Origin: Arthrobacter sp. C9C5
GTDB taxonomy: Bacteria > Actinomycetota > Actinomycetes > Actinomycetales > Micrococcaceae
Reading direction: 5' to 3'
Length of the DNA stretch: 64,000 nucleotides
Assembly (NCBI RefSeq): GCF_013359735.1
Contig: NZ_JABFMX010000002.1
Coordinates: 1 to 64,000 of the forward strand
A program made the position numbers and the translations under genes. The notes beneath the pieces are model-generated. The model did not search any database. It saw only the letters and a list, made by a program, of their open reading frames with translations, and had not been told where the DNA came from. This document shows positions 34,197 through 41,768 of this stretch, piece by piece (within the stretch, counting starts at the first letter, position 1; the number at the start of each line of letters is the position of its first letter).

Positions 34197-34613
34197 TCAT
34201 TGACGGCTCGGGTGCTCGACCGGCCTCGGCAGGTTGCGGGCCCTACGCAGCTTCTCGGCTTTGCGTTCCGTGACGTAGCCGGCCCAGCCTGCGAACAGCG
34301 GATAGAGTACCAGCACGTACATCCACCAGATCTCGCCCATGATGTGCCACTGGCCGGTGACGGCCATCTGGACCACGCCGTAGAGCATCAGTCCGAACAG
34401 GGCGGTCATCAACAGGGACAGGAACAGCAGGCCGCCGGAGGAGTTCACCGGCTTGATGATGCCCAGTCCGTCGTCTTTGCGTACCCCGTATTCCTCGTCG
34501 GTGCAGCTGACAATCCCGCCATTTTCGGCCATCCAGTGCTTCACGGGCGCCTCCGTGGCCGGCGGCGGTGTGTCACCGGGTTCCTGAGGCACGCCCCGGC
34601 TACGCCTCGCCAC
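34197..34613 (-). CDS. Membrane protein, second paralogue of WXG100 cassette
   Basis: A 138-aa protein from GTG 34613 behind a GGGGGGAGGG ribosome-binding site. It shows a soluble start with DEEYGVRKDDGLGIIKPVNS, two membrane segments (LLFLSLLMTALFGLMLYGVV and WWMYVLVLYPLFAGWAGYV) and a basic cytosolic end KAEKLRRARNLPRPVE. It is a close paralogue of the next upstream gene, including the same order of motifs. I know no named family for this trio. Confidence 0.8.
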   Translation of the reverse strand: MARRSRGVPQEPGDTPPPATEAPVKHWMAENGGIVSCTDEEYGVRKDDGLGIIKPVNSSGGLLFLSLLMTALFGLMLYGVVQMAVTGQWHIMGEIWWMYVLVLYPLFAGWAGYVTERKAEKLRRARNLPRPVEHPSRQ

Positions 34614-34661
34614 GGGACCCTCCCCCCTTCAGTAGATTACCGCCGGTGCCGTGGGCCTGTG

Positions 34662-35081
34662 CTACTCGACCGGCCGGGGCAGGTTCCGGTCCTTGCGGAG
34701 CTTTTCGGCCTTGCGTTCCTTGAAGTAGTTGAACCAGGCAGCGGCGAAGGGGAAGATGCAGGCGGGAAAGACCCACCAGACCTCGCCGGCGATGTGCCAG
34801 GCGTCCTGCCTGATGATCTGGACCACGAAGTAGACCAGCCCTCCCATTCCGATCGTCAGCAGGATAGCCAGAAAGAGAATACCGTTGGCACTGTTGACGG
34901 GTTTGATCACGCCGAGGCCGTCATCCTTGCGGACCCCGTACTCCTCGGCGCTGTAGGCGACAAGCTCCCCGTTGTCCGCCCTGCGGCGGATCGGGCGCCC
35001 TGGCCCGGCTCCCCGCTCATGCCCTCCTTGCGCGCCGTCGCGGGCGGGATCCTGGGGGGTGTTCTGGTTATGCCTGTCCAC
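34662..35081 (-). CDS. Membrane protein, first paralogue of WXG100 cassette
   Basis: A 139-aa protein if GTG 35081 is used, a start supported by GAGGAG just upstream, by a 14-nt overlap with the preceding gene and by length equal to its paralogues; the frame itself is open to 35144. It has AEEYGVRKDDGLGVIKPVNS, two membrane segments (ILFLAILLTIGMGGLVYFVV and WVFPACIFPFAAAWFNYF) and KAEKLRKDRNLPRPVE. It is clearly duplicated with the gene at 34197-34613. Confidence 0.78.
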   Translation of the reverse strand: MDRHNQNTPQDPARDGAQGGHERGAGPGRPIRRRADNGELVAYSAEEYGVRKDDGLGVIKPVNSANGILFLAILLTIGMGGLVYFVVQIIRQDAWHIAGEVWWVFPACIFPFAAAWFNYFKERKAEKLRKDRNLPRPVE

Positions 35082-35721
35082 GGGACTCCTCAATGGCCCG
35101 CAGCAGCGCGGCGTCGTCAAGACCTGCGGTTTCCGCGACCTCATCCGTCTCGAAGTCGGGCACGCCGGTCGTCCACGTATCGCCTTCCCGGCGCACCAGA
35201 AGACGGGTCTCGGCCGTGAGGGTTTTGAACACGAAGTAGGCAGAGCCGCCGGGGGTTTCTACGGCGTGCTGCTTGACCAGCCGCAGCGTAGCCTCGGCCG
35301 AGCTGATGGCGGGGTCCTGCGCGAACACGAACCAGGTGCCCAGCAGCCGGGGCTGGAGCATCAGCGCGACGTCGGGGGCCTCGATGAGCAGCACGTTGTC
35401 CATCGACTCGGGTGCCAGGAGGGACACCTCCGTCCAGCGGGTCGCGTGGCCGAAAGCGGACGCGACGGCGGCGGCGGCACCGGTCACGCCGAGCTCTCCT
35501 TCTTCATTGACCGTGGCTAGGTCCCGTGCAAGGAGCGAGGAGGCGCCGGCGGTAGCCAGAGTGACGTCGTCCACCATCTCTTCAGCCCGGAAGACGCTGA
35601 CGGAACGGTCACGGGCCGGTCCCTCGAAAACATCAAGCAGGTAAGCGAGTTCCCCGATGCCGAAGCCGATGACATCGACGCCGAGCCGGGGCTCGTAGGC
35701 AGTTTCATCCTGAACTGTCAT
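35068..35721 (-). CDS. Soluble protein of unknown function in WXG100 cassette
   Basis: A 217-aa acidic protein with no signal peptide or membrane segment. AGGAGA precedes ATG 35721. It has an alternating helix-strand look (ELAYLLDVFEG, TEVSLLAPES, LLGTWFVFAQD, FKTLTAETRLLVRREG) and lies 14 nt after the WXG100 gene. A secretion chaperone comparable to EspG would fit the position and size (EspG is a little longer), but I cannot show homology. Could equally be a cytosolic partner or a second immunity factor. Confidence 0.7.
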   Translation of the reverse strand: MTVQDETAYEPRLGVDVIGFGIGELAYLLDVFEGPARDRSVSVFRAEEMVDDVTLATAGASSLLARDLATVNEEGELGVTGAAAAVASAFGHATRWTEVSLLAPESMDNVLLIEAPDVALMLQPRLLGTWFVFAQDPAISSAEATLRLVKQHAVETPGGSAYFVFKTLTAETRLLVRREGDTWTTGVPDFETDEVAETAGLDDAALLRAIEESRGQA

Positions 35722-35735
35722 GTGATTCTCCTAAT

Positions 35736-36818
35736 CTAGAAGCCGAAGAAGTGTGCCACGGATTCGCCGGCATCCTTGACGCTGTCAGCGGCATCGCTGA
35801 CGAACTTGCCCGGATCCTTGACGGCATCGACGATGCCTTCTCCGATGTTCTTGCCGACGCTGCTGATGGTGTCCCAGTTCTCGTAAACGGCTACGCCCAC
35901 GCTCGCCACCTGGCAGATGGTCCCGGCAGGCGGCGGCATGAAGCATCCGACGCCGAGCATCGTTTTGCCAAGGCTGGCGGCGCCACCCTTGAGGTCCCCG
36001 TCCGCGAAGCTCTTCACTGTGTCCACGGCGTTGAATCCGACCCCGGCCCAGCCGAGAGTACGGGACAGTCCGGACTTCCCGAGCCAGTCCCAGCTCTTGC
36101 CGGCCCCAAAGAGCTGCCGCTCTTCGAGCAGCGGCGCCAGACGTGACAGCCCGGGGATGTGCTTGTTGAGGTCCTTGAGCGACGCGATGTCCGAGGCCTT
36201 GTCGATCCGGCCGAGTGTCTTGCTGGACTCCGTCGATTTCTTGAGCAGGTCCTTGAGCGGATCACTTCGCAATAGCTTGCCTGCGGTGAATCCGGGTCCC
36301 CCCAGCCGGTGGCGGCCGGTGGTGAAGAACGCCTTGGACAGTGCATCCCGCTCGTTCTTCAGGACCCAACCGTACTGCCCGAGGTGTTTGGCCAGGGTGA
36401 GTGGGGTCTTGAAGTTCTTCTGGATCCCCATGAGCATCTTGAGGCGGGCGGCTCCGCCGGCGAGGATGCCGCCGGCAAGGGCCCACGCCCCGGGGCCGGC
36501 GCCGTGGCCGAGGGGGCCCAGCGGGCCGCCGCCGGAGCCCGGGGCGGCGTTGCTGGCCTTCTCCTGCTCGTCGGCCTGCGTCAGGAGCACCTTGGACTGC
36601 TGCTTCAGCGCCCGGGCGGTCTGCTGGATCAAGGCACGGTGGGTGCCGTTCCACTCAGAGGTGAAGCGCGCGCTGTCCGCGCCCTTCCACGAGGTGTTGT
36701 TGTTGATCGTGGACGTGAGGACTGAGGACTGCTGCAGCAGCGTTTCCGACGTGTTGCCGAAGTGCTGCGCGAGCGACCGAAGCTGGGCGACGTCGGCGCC
36801 CCACAAGTTTCCTGCCAT
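35736..36818 (-). CDS. Long WXG100-domain protein, candidate type VII effector
   Basis: A 360-aa protein. Residues 1-95 are a WXG100-type helical hairpin with the turn in NTSWKGADSARF (W-K-G) and no signal peptide, as in type VII substrates. A Gly/Pro-rich hinge follows (about 96-115). The C-terminal ~245 residues are amphipathic and Gly-rich with several moderately hydrophobic stretches (GAWALAGGILAGGAARL, TMLGVGCFMPPPAGTICQVA, SVGVAVYENW), like membrane-acting toxins rather than enzymes. AAAGGGGG lies 8 nt before ATG 36818; the longer frame is unsupported. No secretion ATPase is in the window. Confidence 0.8.
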   Translation of the reverse strand: MAGNLWGADVAQLRSLAQHFGNTSETLLQQSSVLTSTINNNTSWKGADSARFTSEWNGTHRALIQQTARALKQQSKVLLTQADEQEKASNAAPGSGGGPLGPLGHGAGPGAWALAGGILAGGAARLKMLMGIQKNFKTPLTLAKHLGQYGWVLKNERDALSKAFFTTGRHRLGGPGFTAGKLLRSDPLKDLLKKSTESSKTLGRIDKASDIASLKDLNKHIPGLSRLAPLLEERQLFGAGKSWDWLGKSGLSRTLGWAGVGFNAVDTVKSFADGDLKGGAASLGKTMLGVGCFMPPPAGTICQVASVGVAVYENWDTISSVGKNIGEGIVDAVKDPGKFVSDAADSVKDAGESVAHFFGF

Positions 36819-36987
36819 GCTGGCAACCCCCTTTACGGGCAACAGCCTAACGGGCCGCTGCCAAACCGCACGCATCCCGGACGGACGCACTGTGGTCGAA
36901 GAATCTGACCGGCCCAATCTATCCGGGCCGGAGCAATGCCGCGATGGGGTGATCTCCCCATCATGTCCGGGCCGGAGGCCGGTGCCG

Positions 36988-37206
36988 CTATTCGCCGTCG
37001 GGCTCTGCCAGCAGTGCGCTCTTGCGCCGGCGCAGGGCGAACATGGCACCGAAAGCGAACACCTGCGTAACGACGACGAGCACGATCGCGCCGGCAATCT
37101 TGTTGCCGCCCAGGATCATGGTCAGTCCCACGATCGCGGACAGCAGCGCCAGCAGAGGCAGCAGCATGTAGCCGAGGACAAAGAGGATTTCGGGTTTACG
37201 CAGCAC
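36988..37206 (-). CDS. 72-aa membrane protein downstream of folA
   Basis: A 72-aa protein with two membrane helices (LFVLGYMLLPLLALLSAIVG and IAGAIVLVVVTQVFAFGAMF) and a basic tail RRRKS. The start is GTG 37206, whose G is also the last base of the folA stop (TAGTG), so it is translated by termination-reinitiation. A longer frame over folA exists but is a shadow. No family recognised; its coupling to folA-thyA suggests an operon rather than a functional link. Confidence 0.7.
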   Translation of the reverse strand: MLRKPEILFVLGYMLLPLLALLSAIVGLTMILGGNKIAGAIVLVVVTQVFAFGAMFALRRRKSALLAEPDGE

Positions 37207-37799
37207 TATTTGGCCTCCGTCCGCCGCCACAGGGTGATGCGGTACCGCGTGCCGTTCGCCGCGGTCAGCCAGCCGTCGGGCGGGAGGCTGGCCTCCGCGG
37301 TCCAGTCGTAGCCGAGTTCCGGGGCGAAGGTGTCGCCCTCCGTCGTGGTGTCGATGGTCGTGACCACGGCGACGTCGGCAAGGTCGAGGGACTGCGTGAA
37401 GATCTCGCCGCCGCCGATGATCCAGACCATCTGCTGGCCGGACGCAAACTGCGATTCCAGCAGGGCGTCGTCGAGGGATTTGACCGCCAGCGCGCCTTCG
37501 GCCTCCGGCGTCCCGCCCCAGCCTTCCTGCCGGGTGATGACAATATTTGTCCGGCCGGGCAGCGGCCGGTACTTGTCCGGGAAGGAGTCCCAGGTCTTGC
37601 GGCCCATGATGACGGGGTGTCCGGCCGTGAGCCGGCTGAAGTGCTTCATATCCTCTGGCAGGTGCCACGGCATGGTACCGGCCTGGCCGATCACGCCGGT
37701 GCTGGTCTGCGCCCACACCAGGCCGAGGCCTGTGACGGTGCCGCGGAGCTGCTCGGTGAAATCGACGGGATCCGTGGGGTTGCTGGTCTCGTTGCTCAT
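37206..37799 (-). CDS. folA: Dihydrofolate reductase
   Basis: A 197-aa DHFR that reduces dihydrofolate with [25 protein letters not shown] holds the Met20-type loop and the conserved Trp, while the acidic residue of the active site is the D in [19 protein letters not shown] and [15 protein letters not shown] are the cofactor motifs. It is ~35 residues longer than E. coli DHFR because of an N-terminal extension and a C-terminal loop. It overlaps thyA by 4 nt, the usual thymidylate-cycle pairing. Confidence 0.96.
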   Translation of the reverse strand: MSNETSNPTDPVDFTEQLRGTVTGLGLVWAQTSTGVIGQAGTMPWHLPEDMKHFSRLTAGHPVIMGRKTWDSFPDKYRPLPGRTNIVITRQEGWGGTPEAEGALAVKSLDDALLESQFASGQQMVWIIGGGEIFTQSLDLADVAVVTTIDTTTEGDTFAPELGYDWTAEASLPPDGWLTAANGTRYRITLWRRTEAK

Positions 37800-38599
37800 A
37801 CGGCTATCGGGGCCTTAATCGTTGGATGGTGCTGGTAGCCGACGACCTCGAAGTCCTCGAGGGTGTAATCGAAGATGGACTCCGGCTTGCGGGTGATCCT
37901 CAGCTGCGGATATTCGTAGGGCTCCCGGCCCAGCTGCGTGAGGACCTGGTCCAGGTGGTTCTCATAGATGTGGACATCGCCGCCGGTCCAGACGAATTCT
38001 CCCGGTTCCAGCCCGGTCTGCTGGGCGAGCATGTAGGTCAACAGCGCGTAGGAGGCGATGTTGAAAGGCACACCCAGGAAGGTGTCCGCGGAGCGCTGGT
38101 ACAGCTGGCAGGAGAGTTTGCCGTCGGCTACGTAGAACTGGAAGAAGGCGTGGCACGGCGGCAGGGCCATGTTCTTGAGCTCGGCCACGTTCCACGCCGA
38201 GACGATGTGGCGACGTGAATCGGGGTTGCTTTTGAGGTTCTCCACCAGTTCCGCGATCTGGTCGATGTGGCCGCCGTCGGGCGTGGGCCAGGAGCGCCAC
38301 TGCACGCCGTAGACCGGGCCGAGTTCGCCGTCGGCGTCGGCCCATTCGTTCCAGATGGTGACGCCCTGGTCCTGCATCCATTTCACGTTGCTGTCCCCGC
38401 GCAGGAACCACAAGAGCTCCACGGCGACGGACTTGAAATGCACGCGCTTGGTGGTGATGAGCGGGAAGCTCTTGCCCAGGTCGAAGCGGAGTTGCCGGCC
38501 GAACACGCTGCGGGTGCCCGTCCCGGTGCGGTCCGATTTGTGTGTGCCGTGCTCGAAGACATCGCGCAGCAGGTCTTCATAGGGCGTTGGGATGCTCAC
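37796..38599 (-). CDS. thyA: Thymidylate synthase (ThyA type)
   Basis: A 267-aa folate-dependent enzyme making dTMP from dUMP and methylene-tetrahydrofolate. The catalytic Cys is in [13 protein letters not shown] (about residue 150), the arginine-rich dUMP site in [19 protein letters not shown], and the opening [12 protein letters not shown] and [15 protein letters not shown] are canonical. The length matches E. coli (264). The start is GTG 38599. The preceding TAGACT lies 6 nt upstream and includes the stop codon of the gntR gene. Confidence 0.97.
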   Translation of the reverse strand: MSIPTPYEDLLRDVFEHGTHKSDRTGTGTRSVFGRQLRFDLGKSFPLITTKRVHFKSVAVELLWFLRGDSNVKWMQDQGVTIWNEWADADGELGPVYGVQWRSWPTPDGGHIDQIAELVENLKSNPDSRRHIVSAWNVAELKNMALPPCHAFFQFYVADGKLSCQLYQRSADTFLGVPFNIASYALLTYMLAQQTGLEPGEFVWTGGDVHIYENHLDQVLTQLGREPYEYPQLRITRKPESIFDYTLEDFEVVGYQHHPTIKAPIAV

Positions 38600-38611
38600 G
38601 CTCCCAGTCTA
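38600..38611 (-). promoter_or_regulatory. -10-type hexamer 6 nt before thyA
   Basis: On the minus strand TAGACT (38611-38606) precedes the GTG of thyA by 6 nt. The first three bases are the TAG of the upstream gntR gene. GGGAGC in the spacer is too close to act as a ribosome-binding site. Confidence 0.4.
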
Positions 38612-39058
38612 CTGAGAAGTGTCTTGCCCGCCGTATTCGTGGCGTTGGCCGAGCCGGGCGCGCATCACGGCGAGCAGCGCGCCGTCGTCGAGGCCGGCCG
38701 CGCGGCCCGCGGCTATGCAGCGGTCGACGGCGGCGATCACCGCGGCATTCGGTCCGGGCGCCGGCCGCGCCGGGACAGCATCACCGGGCGTGCCGCCGGG
38801 CCCGTCCCCGCCGGCCGGGGCGGCGACGACGGTTCCGTTGCGGCGTCCGGTCTGGATCAGCCCGGTTTGTTCGAGTTCCTTGTAGGCACGTGCGACGGTT
38901 CCGGCCGCAATGCCGAGGTCTGCGGCGAGGCGCCGGACGGTCGGCAGCCGGGTTCCCGGCGGCAGCGCCCCGATGGCGACCAGGGAGGCGATCTGCGCAC
39001 GGATTTGCTCGTACGGCGGTGTGGCGGAGCGGAGGTCGATGGAGATTCCCGCGGTCAT
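38609..39058 (-). CDS. GntR-family regulator (YtrA type)
   Basis: A 149-aa protein with an N-terminal GntR winged helix (PPYEQIRAQIASLVAIGAL, LPTVRRLAADLGIAAGTVAR) and a short C-terminal tail of about 75 residues. The small effector domain fits YtrA-type GntR proteins, which usually control an adjacent transporter or membrane gene. ATG 39058 overlaps the stop of the membrane protein gene by 4 nt (ATGA), so the pair is one operon. A matching palindrome lies before the operon. Confidence 0.88.
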   Translation of the reverse strand: MTAGISIDLRSATPPYEQIRAQIASLVAIGALPPGTRLPTVRRLAADLGIAAGTVARAYKELEQTGLIQTGRRNGTVVAAPAGGDGPGGTPGDAVPARPAPGPNAAVIAAVDRCIAAGRAAGLDDGALLAVMRARLGQRHEYGGQDTSQ

Positions 39059-40713
39059 GCGGCGGGCTCCTTGTCCCGCCGCGGCGAGGGTCCGGCCGGG
39101 CTGCGCGCGGGGCCGGCGACGGGGATGACGGCGATGATGGTGGCAATGGTGCCGAGGACCGCGCCGGCCAGGGTCGCCGGCCACCAAGTGTTGGCGTCGG
39201 GATTGAATGGTCCCCCGAAGGATTCGGCCGCAAACACGGCAGCCCACGCAGGCCCCTGGGTCAGCAAGAGCGCGGCCGACTGCGCGGTGAACAAGGCCGC
39301 CAGGGTCCGCACGGTCCGGTGGATCGTGACGGCGCGCAGCGCGGCGTCCATGCCGGCGGCAAGGCCGGGGACCCCCTGCCGTCGCCTGGCGGCGAGGAAG
39401 GCCGGCACCGAGGCAAGCGCGCCGCCGGCCGCGAGGAGGGCCGGAGGAACCCAGTCCGGTTCGCCGTAGAGCCGCTCCTGACCGACAGCGGTAACTGCCA
39501 GGACCAGCAGGAACGCCAGCAGGGCCAGGACGGCCGTGGCCAGCATTGCCGGGCTAACCGGCTGCCGCGGCCAGTTGCGCGGCGCTCCCGGGTCGCCATA
39601 GTTGCGCTGCAGGAGCAGTTCGCCGGCCGTAATGACCGCAAACACCGCGGCCGCCATCAGGGTAGCGAAGCCCGCCATTCCAAAGCCCGCCGCGGCGGCC
39701 GTTAGCCCGGGGACGATAAAGACCCCCGCCAGCAGGGGCACCGCCGCCGCGAAACCCAGCAGCGGACCCAGCGAGGAGACCAGCCGGGCCGCAGGATGCT
39801 GGCCGCCGGCCTGCAGTCCTGCGGGCGGCCGGTTGCGCGCGCCCAGCCCGGCGGCCGCGAGCCGCGGCGGCCCCCACAACCACATCACCAGGAGCACGGC
39901 CATGCCGACGACGCCGGCCGGATTCGTCCATCCCGTGATGCCGGCGGACGGGTCGGGCCGTGCCGCGAAGTTGCCTGCGATCACGCCCAGCCCGGCGGCC
40001 ACGGTGGATACGGTGCGGAGCAGGCGGTTCATGGCGATGGTGCGCAGCACCGCATTGTCGCCGGCGTCGAGGGCCTCGAGCTGGCGGCGGCTGGCGATCA
40101 GCCACAGCACCAGCATCGTCCCGGCGGCCAGGACGGCCAGGGCTCCGCCCAGCCAGGTGGCCAGCTCAACCCCGGGAATACGGCCGTCACCGCCCTGCGT
40201 CTGCCGGGTGTATGGGCCGTCCACCACGGTTGCGGGCGGCACGGGTGCGAACCCCGGGAGGGCGGCGGTCCACGCGATGAGCGCGCCGGCGGCGGCAAAG
40301 ACGACCGCCGTGACCGCGGCCAGCCGGTGCGGCAGGAAGTCGCGGATCCGCCGGACCGACAGGACGGTCTGCCGCCGCATTCGCCGCGGCCCCGGATAGC
40401 TGACCTGGCCGAGGGCGTGCACGCCCAAACACCCCAGGATCGGCCAGATGAGGGCCGGCAGGATGGTCGCGGGGGTGGTCAGGGCGCCGCCGGCGGAAGG
40501 GTCGGCCGGAATGATGCCCAGATTCATGGCGCCCTGGAGCGAGCTCGCCAGCCAGCCGATGACCCCCACCCAGAGGGCGTGTTCCGACACCGATGCCGGG
40601 GACGTGCCGGTATTCGGCGCCCAGATGACCCAACGCAGCACGGCGTAGATCAGCACGGCGGCGATGATCGGGCCGAACAGCAGCATCGACGGAAAGTAGA
40701 ACTCGCCCGGCAT
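39055..40713 (-). CDS. Large integral membrane protein under GntR control
   Basis: About 552 aa with some 12 hydrophobic segments spread over the entire length and short polar loops. The start is ATG 40713 with GGGGGA 5 nt upstream; a TTG 4 codons earlier is possible. A repeat is suggested by the recurrent pattern of R-R-Q-(V/L)-x-A-(L/M)-D-A (ASRRQLEALDAGDNAVLRTI and RRRQGVPGLAAGMDAALRAV), each followed by R-T-V(R/S)-T. The two halves may therefore be duplicated. No transport family recognised. It is regulated with the downstream GntR gene. Confidence 0.75.
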   Translation of the reverse strand: MPGEFYFPSMLLFGPIIAAVLIYAVLRWVIWAPNTGTSPASVSEHALWVGVIGWLASSLQGAMNLGIIPADPSAGGALTTPATILPALIWPILGCLGVHALGQVSYPGPRRMRRQTVLSVRRIRDFLPHRLAAVTAVVFAAAGALIAWTAALPGFAPVPPATVVDGPYTRQTQGGDGRIPGVELATWLGGALAVLAAGTMLVLWLIASRRQLEALDAGDNAVLRTIAMNRLLRTVSTVAAGLGVIAGNFAARPDPSAGITGWTNPAGVVGMAVLLVMWLWGPPRLAAAGLGARNRPPAGLQAGGQHPAARLVSSLGPLLGFAAAVPLLAGVFIVPGLTAAAAGFGMAGFATLMAAAVFAVITAGELLLQRNYGDPGAPRNWPRQPVSPAMLATAVLALLAFLLVLAVTAVGQERLYGEPDWVPPALLAAGGALASVPAFLAARRRQGVPGLAAGMDAALRAVTIHRTVRTLAALFTAQSAALLLTQGPAWAAVFAAESFGGPFNPDANTWWPATLAGAVLGTIATIIAVIPVAGPARSPAGPSPRRDKEPAA

Positions 40714-40739
40714 GAAATCCCCCAAAGATCCCGCAGTTA

Positions 40740-40759
40740 TGTACCAAGTACTTGATACA
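40740..40759. promoter_or_regulatory. Near-perfect 20-bp palindrome, candidate GntR operator
   Basis: TGTACCAAGT-ACTTGATACA is a palindrome with one mismatch per arm (TGTAYCAAGT). It lies 27 nt upstream of the membrane protein start, where the operon's promoter should be. Length and symmetry match YtrA/GntR operators. Confidence 0.75.
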
Positions 40760-40791
40760 AACTAGGGCCGGCCGGCGCCGGGGTCAAGGAC

Positions 40792-41757
40792 CTAGTCGTC
40801 GAAGGGCCGGAACTGCTCCACGGCCACGACCTTGCCCTTGCCGCGCGAGACATGGCAGACGATGATTTCCCCGGGCGAGAGGAACGGATCGCTGGACGGC
40901 AACAGGTCCCGCAGCCGGGAGTTCATGTGCTTGCCCAGCTGCGCAAAGACCGTGGGCAGTGCGGGGCGGTGCGTGCACAGTGCCACGGGGCGCCCCTTGT
41001 CGAACAGGGACTCGACGACGTTGGCGGTCTTGTGCGGACTCCGGCCGTGCAGGTGCTCGGTCAGCGATTCGTGCAGCTTCACCTTGGCGTCGACGGCCTT
41101 GGCATAGGGCGCGACCGTGGCTACGCAGCGCAGCCACGGACTCGTCACCACCCGCGACGGGCTCCACGCCTGCAGCAGTCGGCCCACGGCCTGCGCCTGG
41201 CGTGTCCCGGTGGCAGCCAGCGGACGGTCGCCCTCGGCCTTGGACCAGGAAGAGCGCGGCTTGGCTTTGGCGTGGCGCAACACCAGCAGCGGCCAGGTGT
41301 CCAGTTCGCCGCGGGAGTGTGCCGCCGCGAGGTGCTCCAGCGGGACCCGGTCGCTGGGGTTGCTGAGCAGGCCGGCGGCCTTCTCCGGCGAACACCACAT
41401 GACGCTGTCCACCTCCTTGCCATCGGGCTGGAGCGGGGCGCCGTCGACGTCGACCGCCCAGTAGTGCACCACCTTTAGGCCCGCCGCCACGTGGTAGTGG
41501 ATGGGCGGGAGCGGTATGCCTAGGGGGGCCTTGAGGCCGATTTCCTCTTCCACCTCGCGGGCGGCGCACTCGGGAACGGTCTCGCCCGGATCAAGCTTGC
41601 CCTTTGGCCAGGACCAGTCGTCGTAGCGGGGGCGGTGGATCAGCAGGACCTCAAGCTTGTCCTTGTTGACGCGCCACGGCAGGGCGCCGGCCGCGACGAC
41701 GGCTATGGCCTCGCCGGGATGGTCGGTCTGGTCCGCAACCAGGGAATCGCTGCTCAC
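40792..41757 (-). CDS. Nudix hydrolase fused to SixA-type histidine phosphatase (MutT1-like)
   Basis: About 321 aa from GTG 41757, 11 nt after the ppk stop; the frame is open further but would overlap ppk. Residues ~15-140 are a Nudix domain with the full box GKLDPGETVPECAAREVEEEIG split as G-x5-E...REVEEEIG. Residues ~165-315 are a histidine phosphatase domain with LLVLRHAKAKPRSSW, the catalytic RHA(K) motif. The length matches mycobacterial MutT1 (317 aa), which hydrolyses oxidised guanine nucleotides and diadenosine polyphosphates. It sits directly downstream of ppk. Confidence 0.9.
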   Translation of the reverse strand: MSSDSLVADQTDHPGEAIAVVAAGALPWRVNKDKLEVLLIHRPRYDDWSWPKGKLDPGETVPECAAREVEEEIGLKAPLGIPLPPIHYHVAAGLKVVHYWAVDVDGAPLQPDGKEVDSVMWCSPEKAAGLLSNPSDRVPLEHLAAAHSRGELDTWPLLVLRHAKAKPRSSWSKAEGDRPLAATGTRQAQAVGRLLQAWSPSRVVTSPWLRCVATVAPYAKAVDAKVKLHESLTEHLHGRSPHKTANVVESLFDKGRPVALCTHRPALPTVFAQLGKHMNSRLRDLLPSSDPFLSPGEIIVCHVSRGKGKVVAVEQFRPFDD

Positions 41758-41768
41758 AACCGGCGGCC

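Noticed and set aside
36819..37097. 93-residue N-terminal extension of the WXG100 protein
   Set aside because: WXG100 substrates start at the helical hairpin, and AAAGGGGG precedes ATG 36818.
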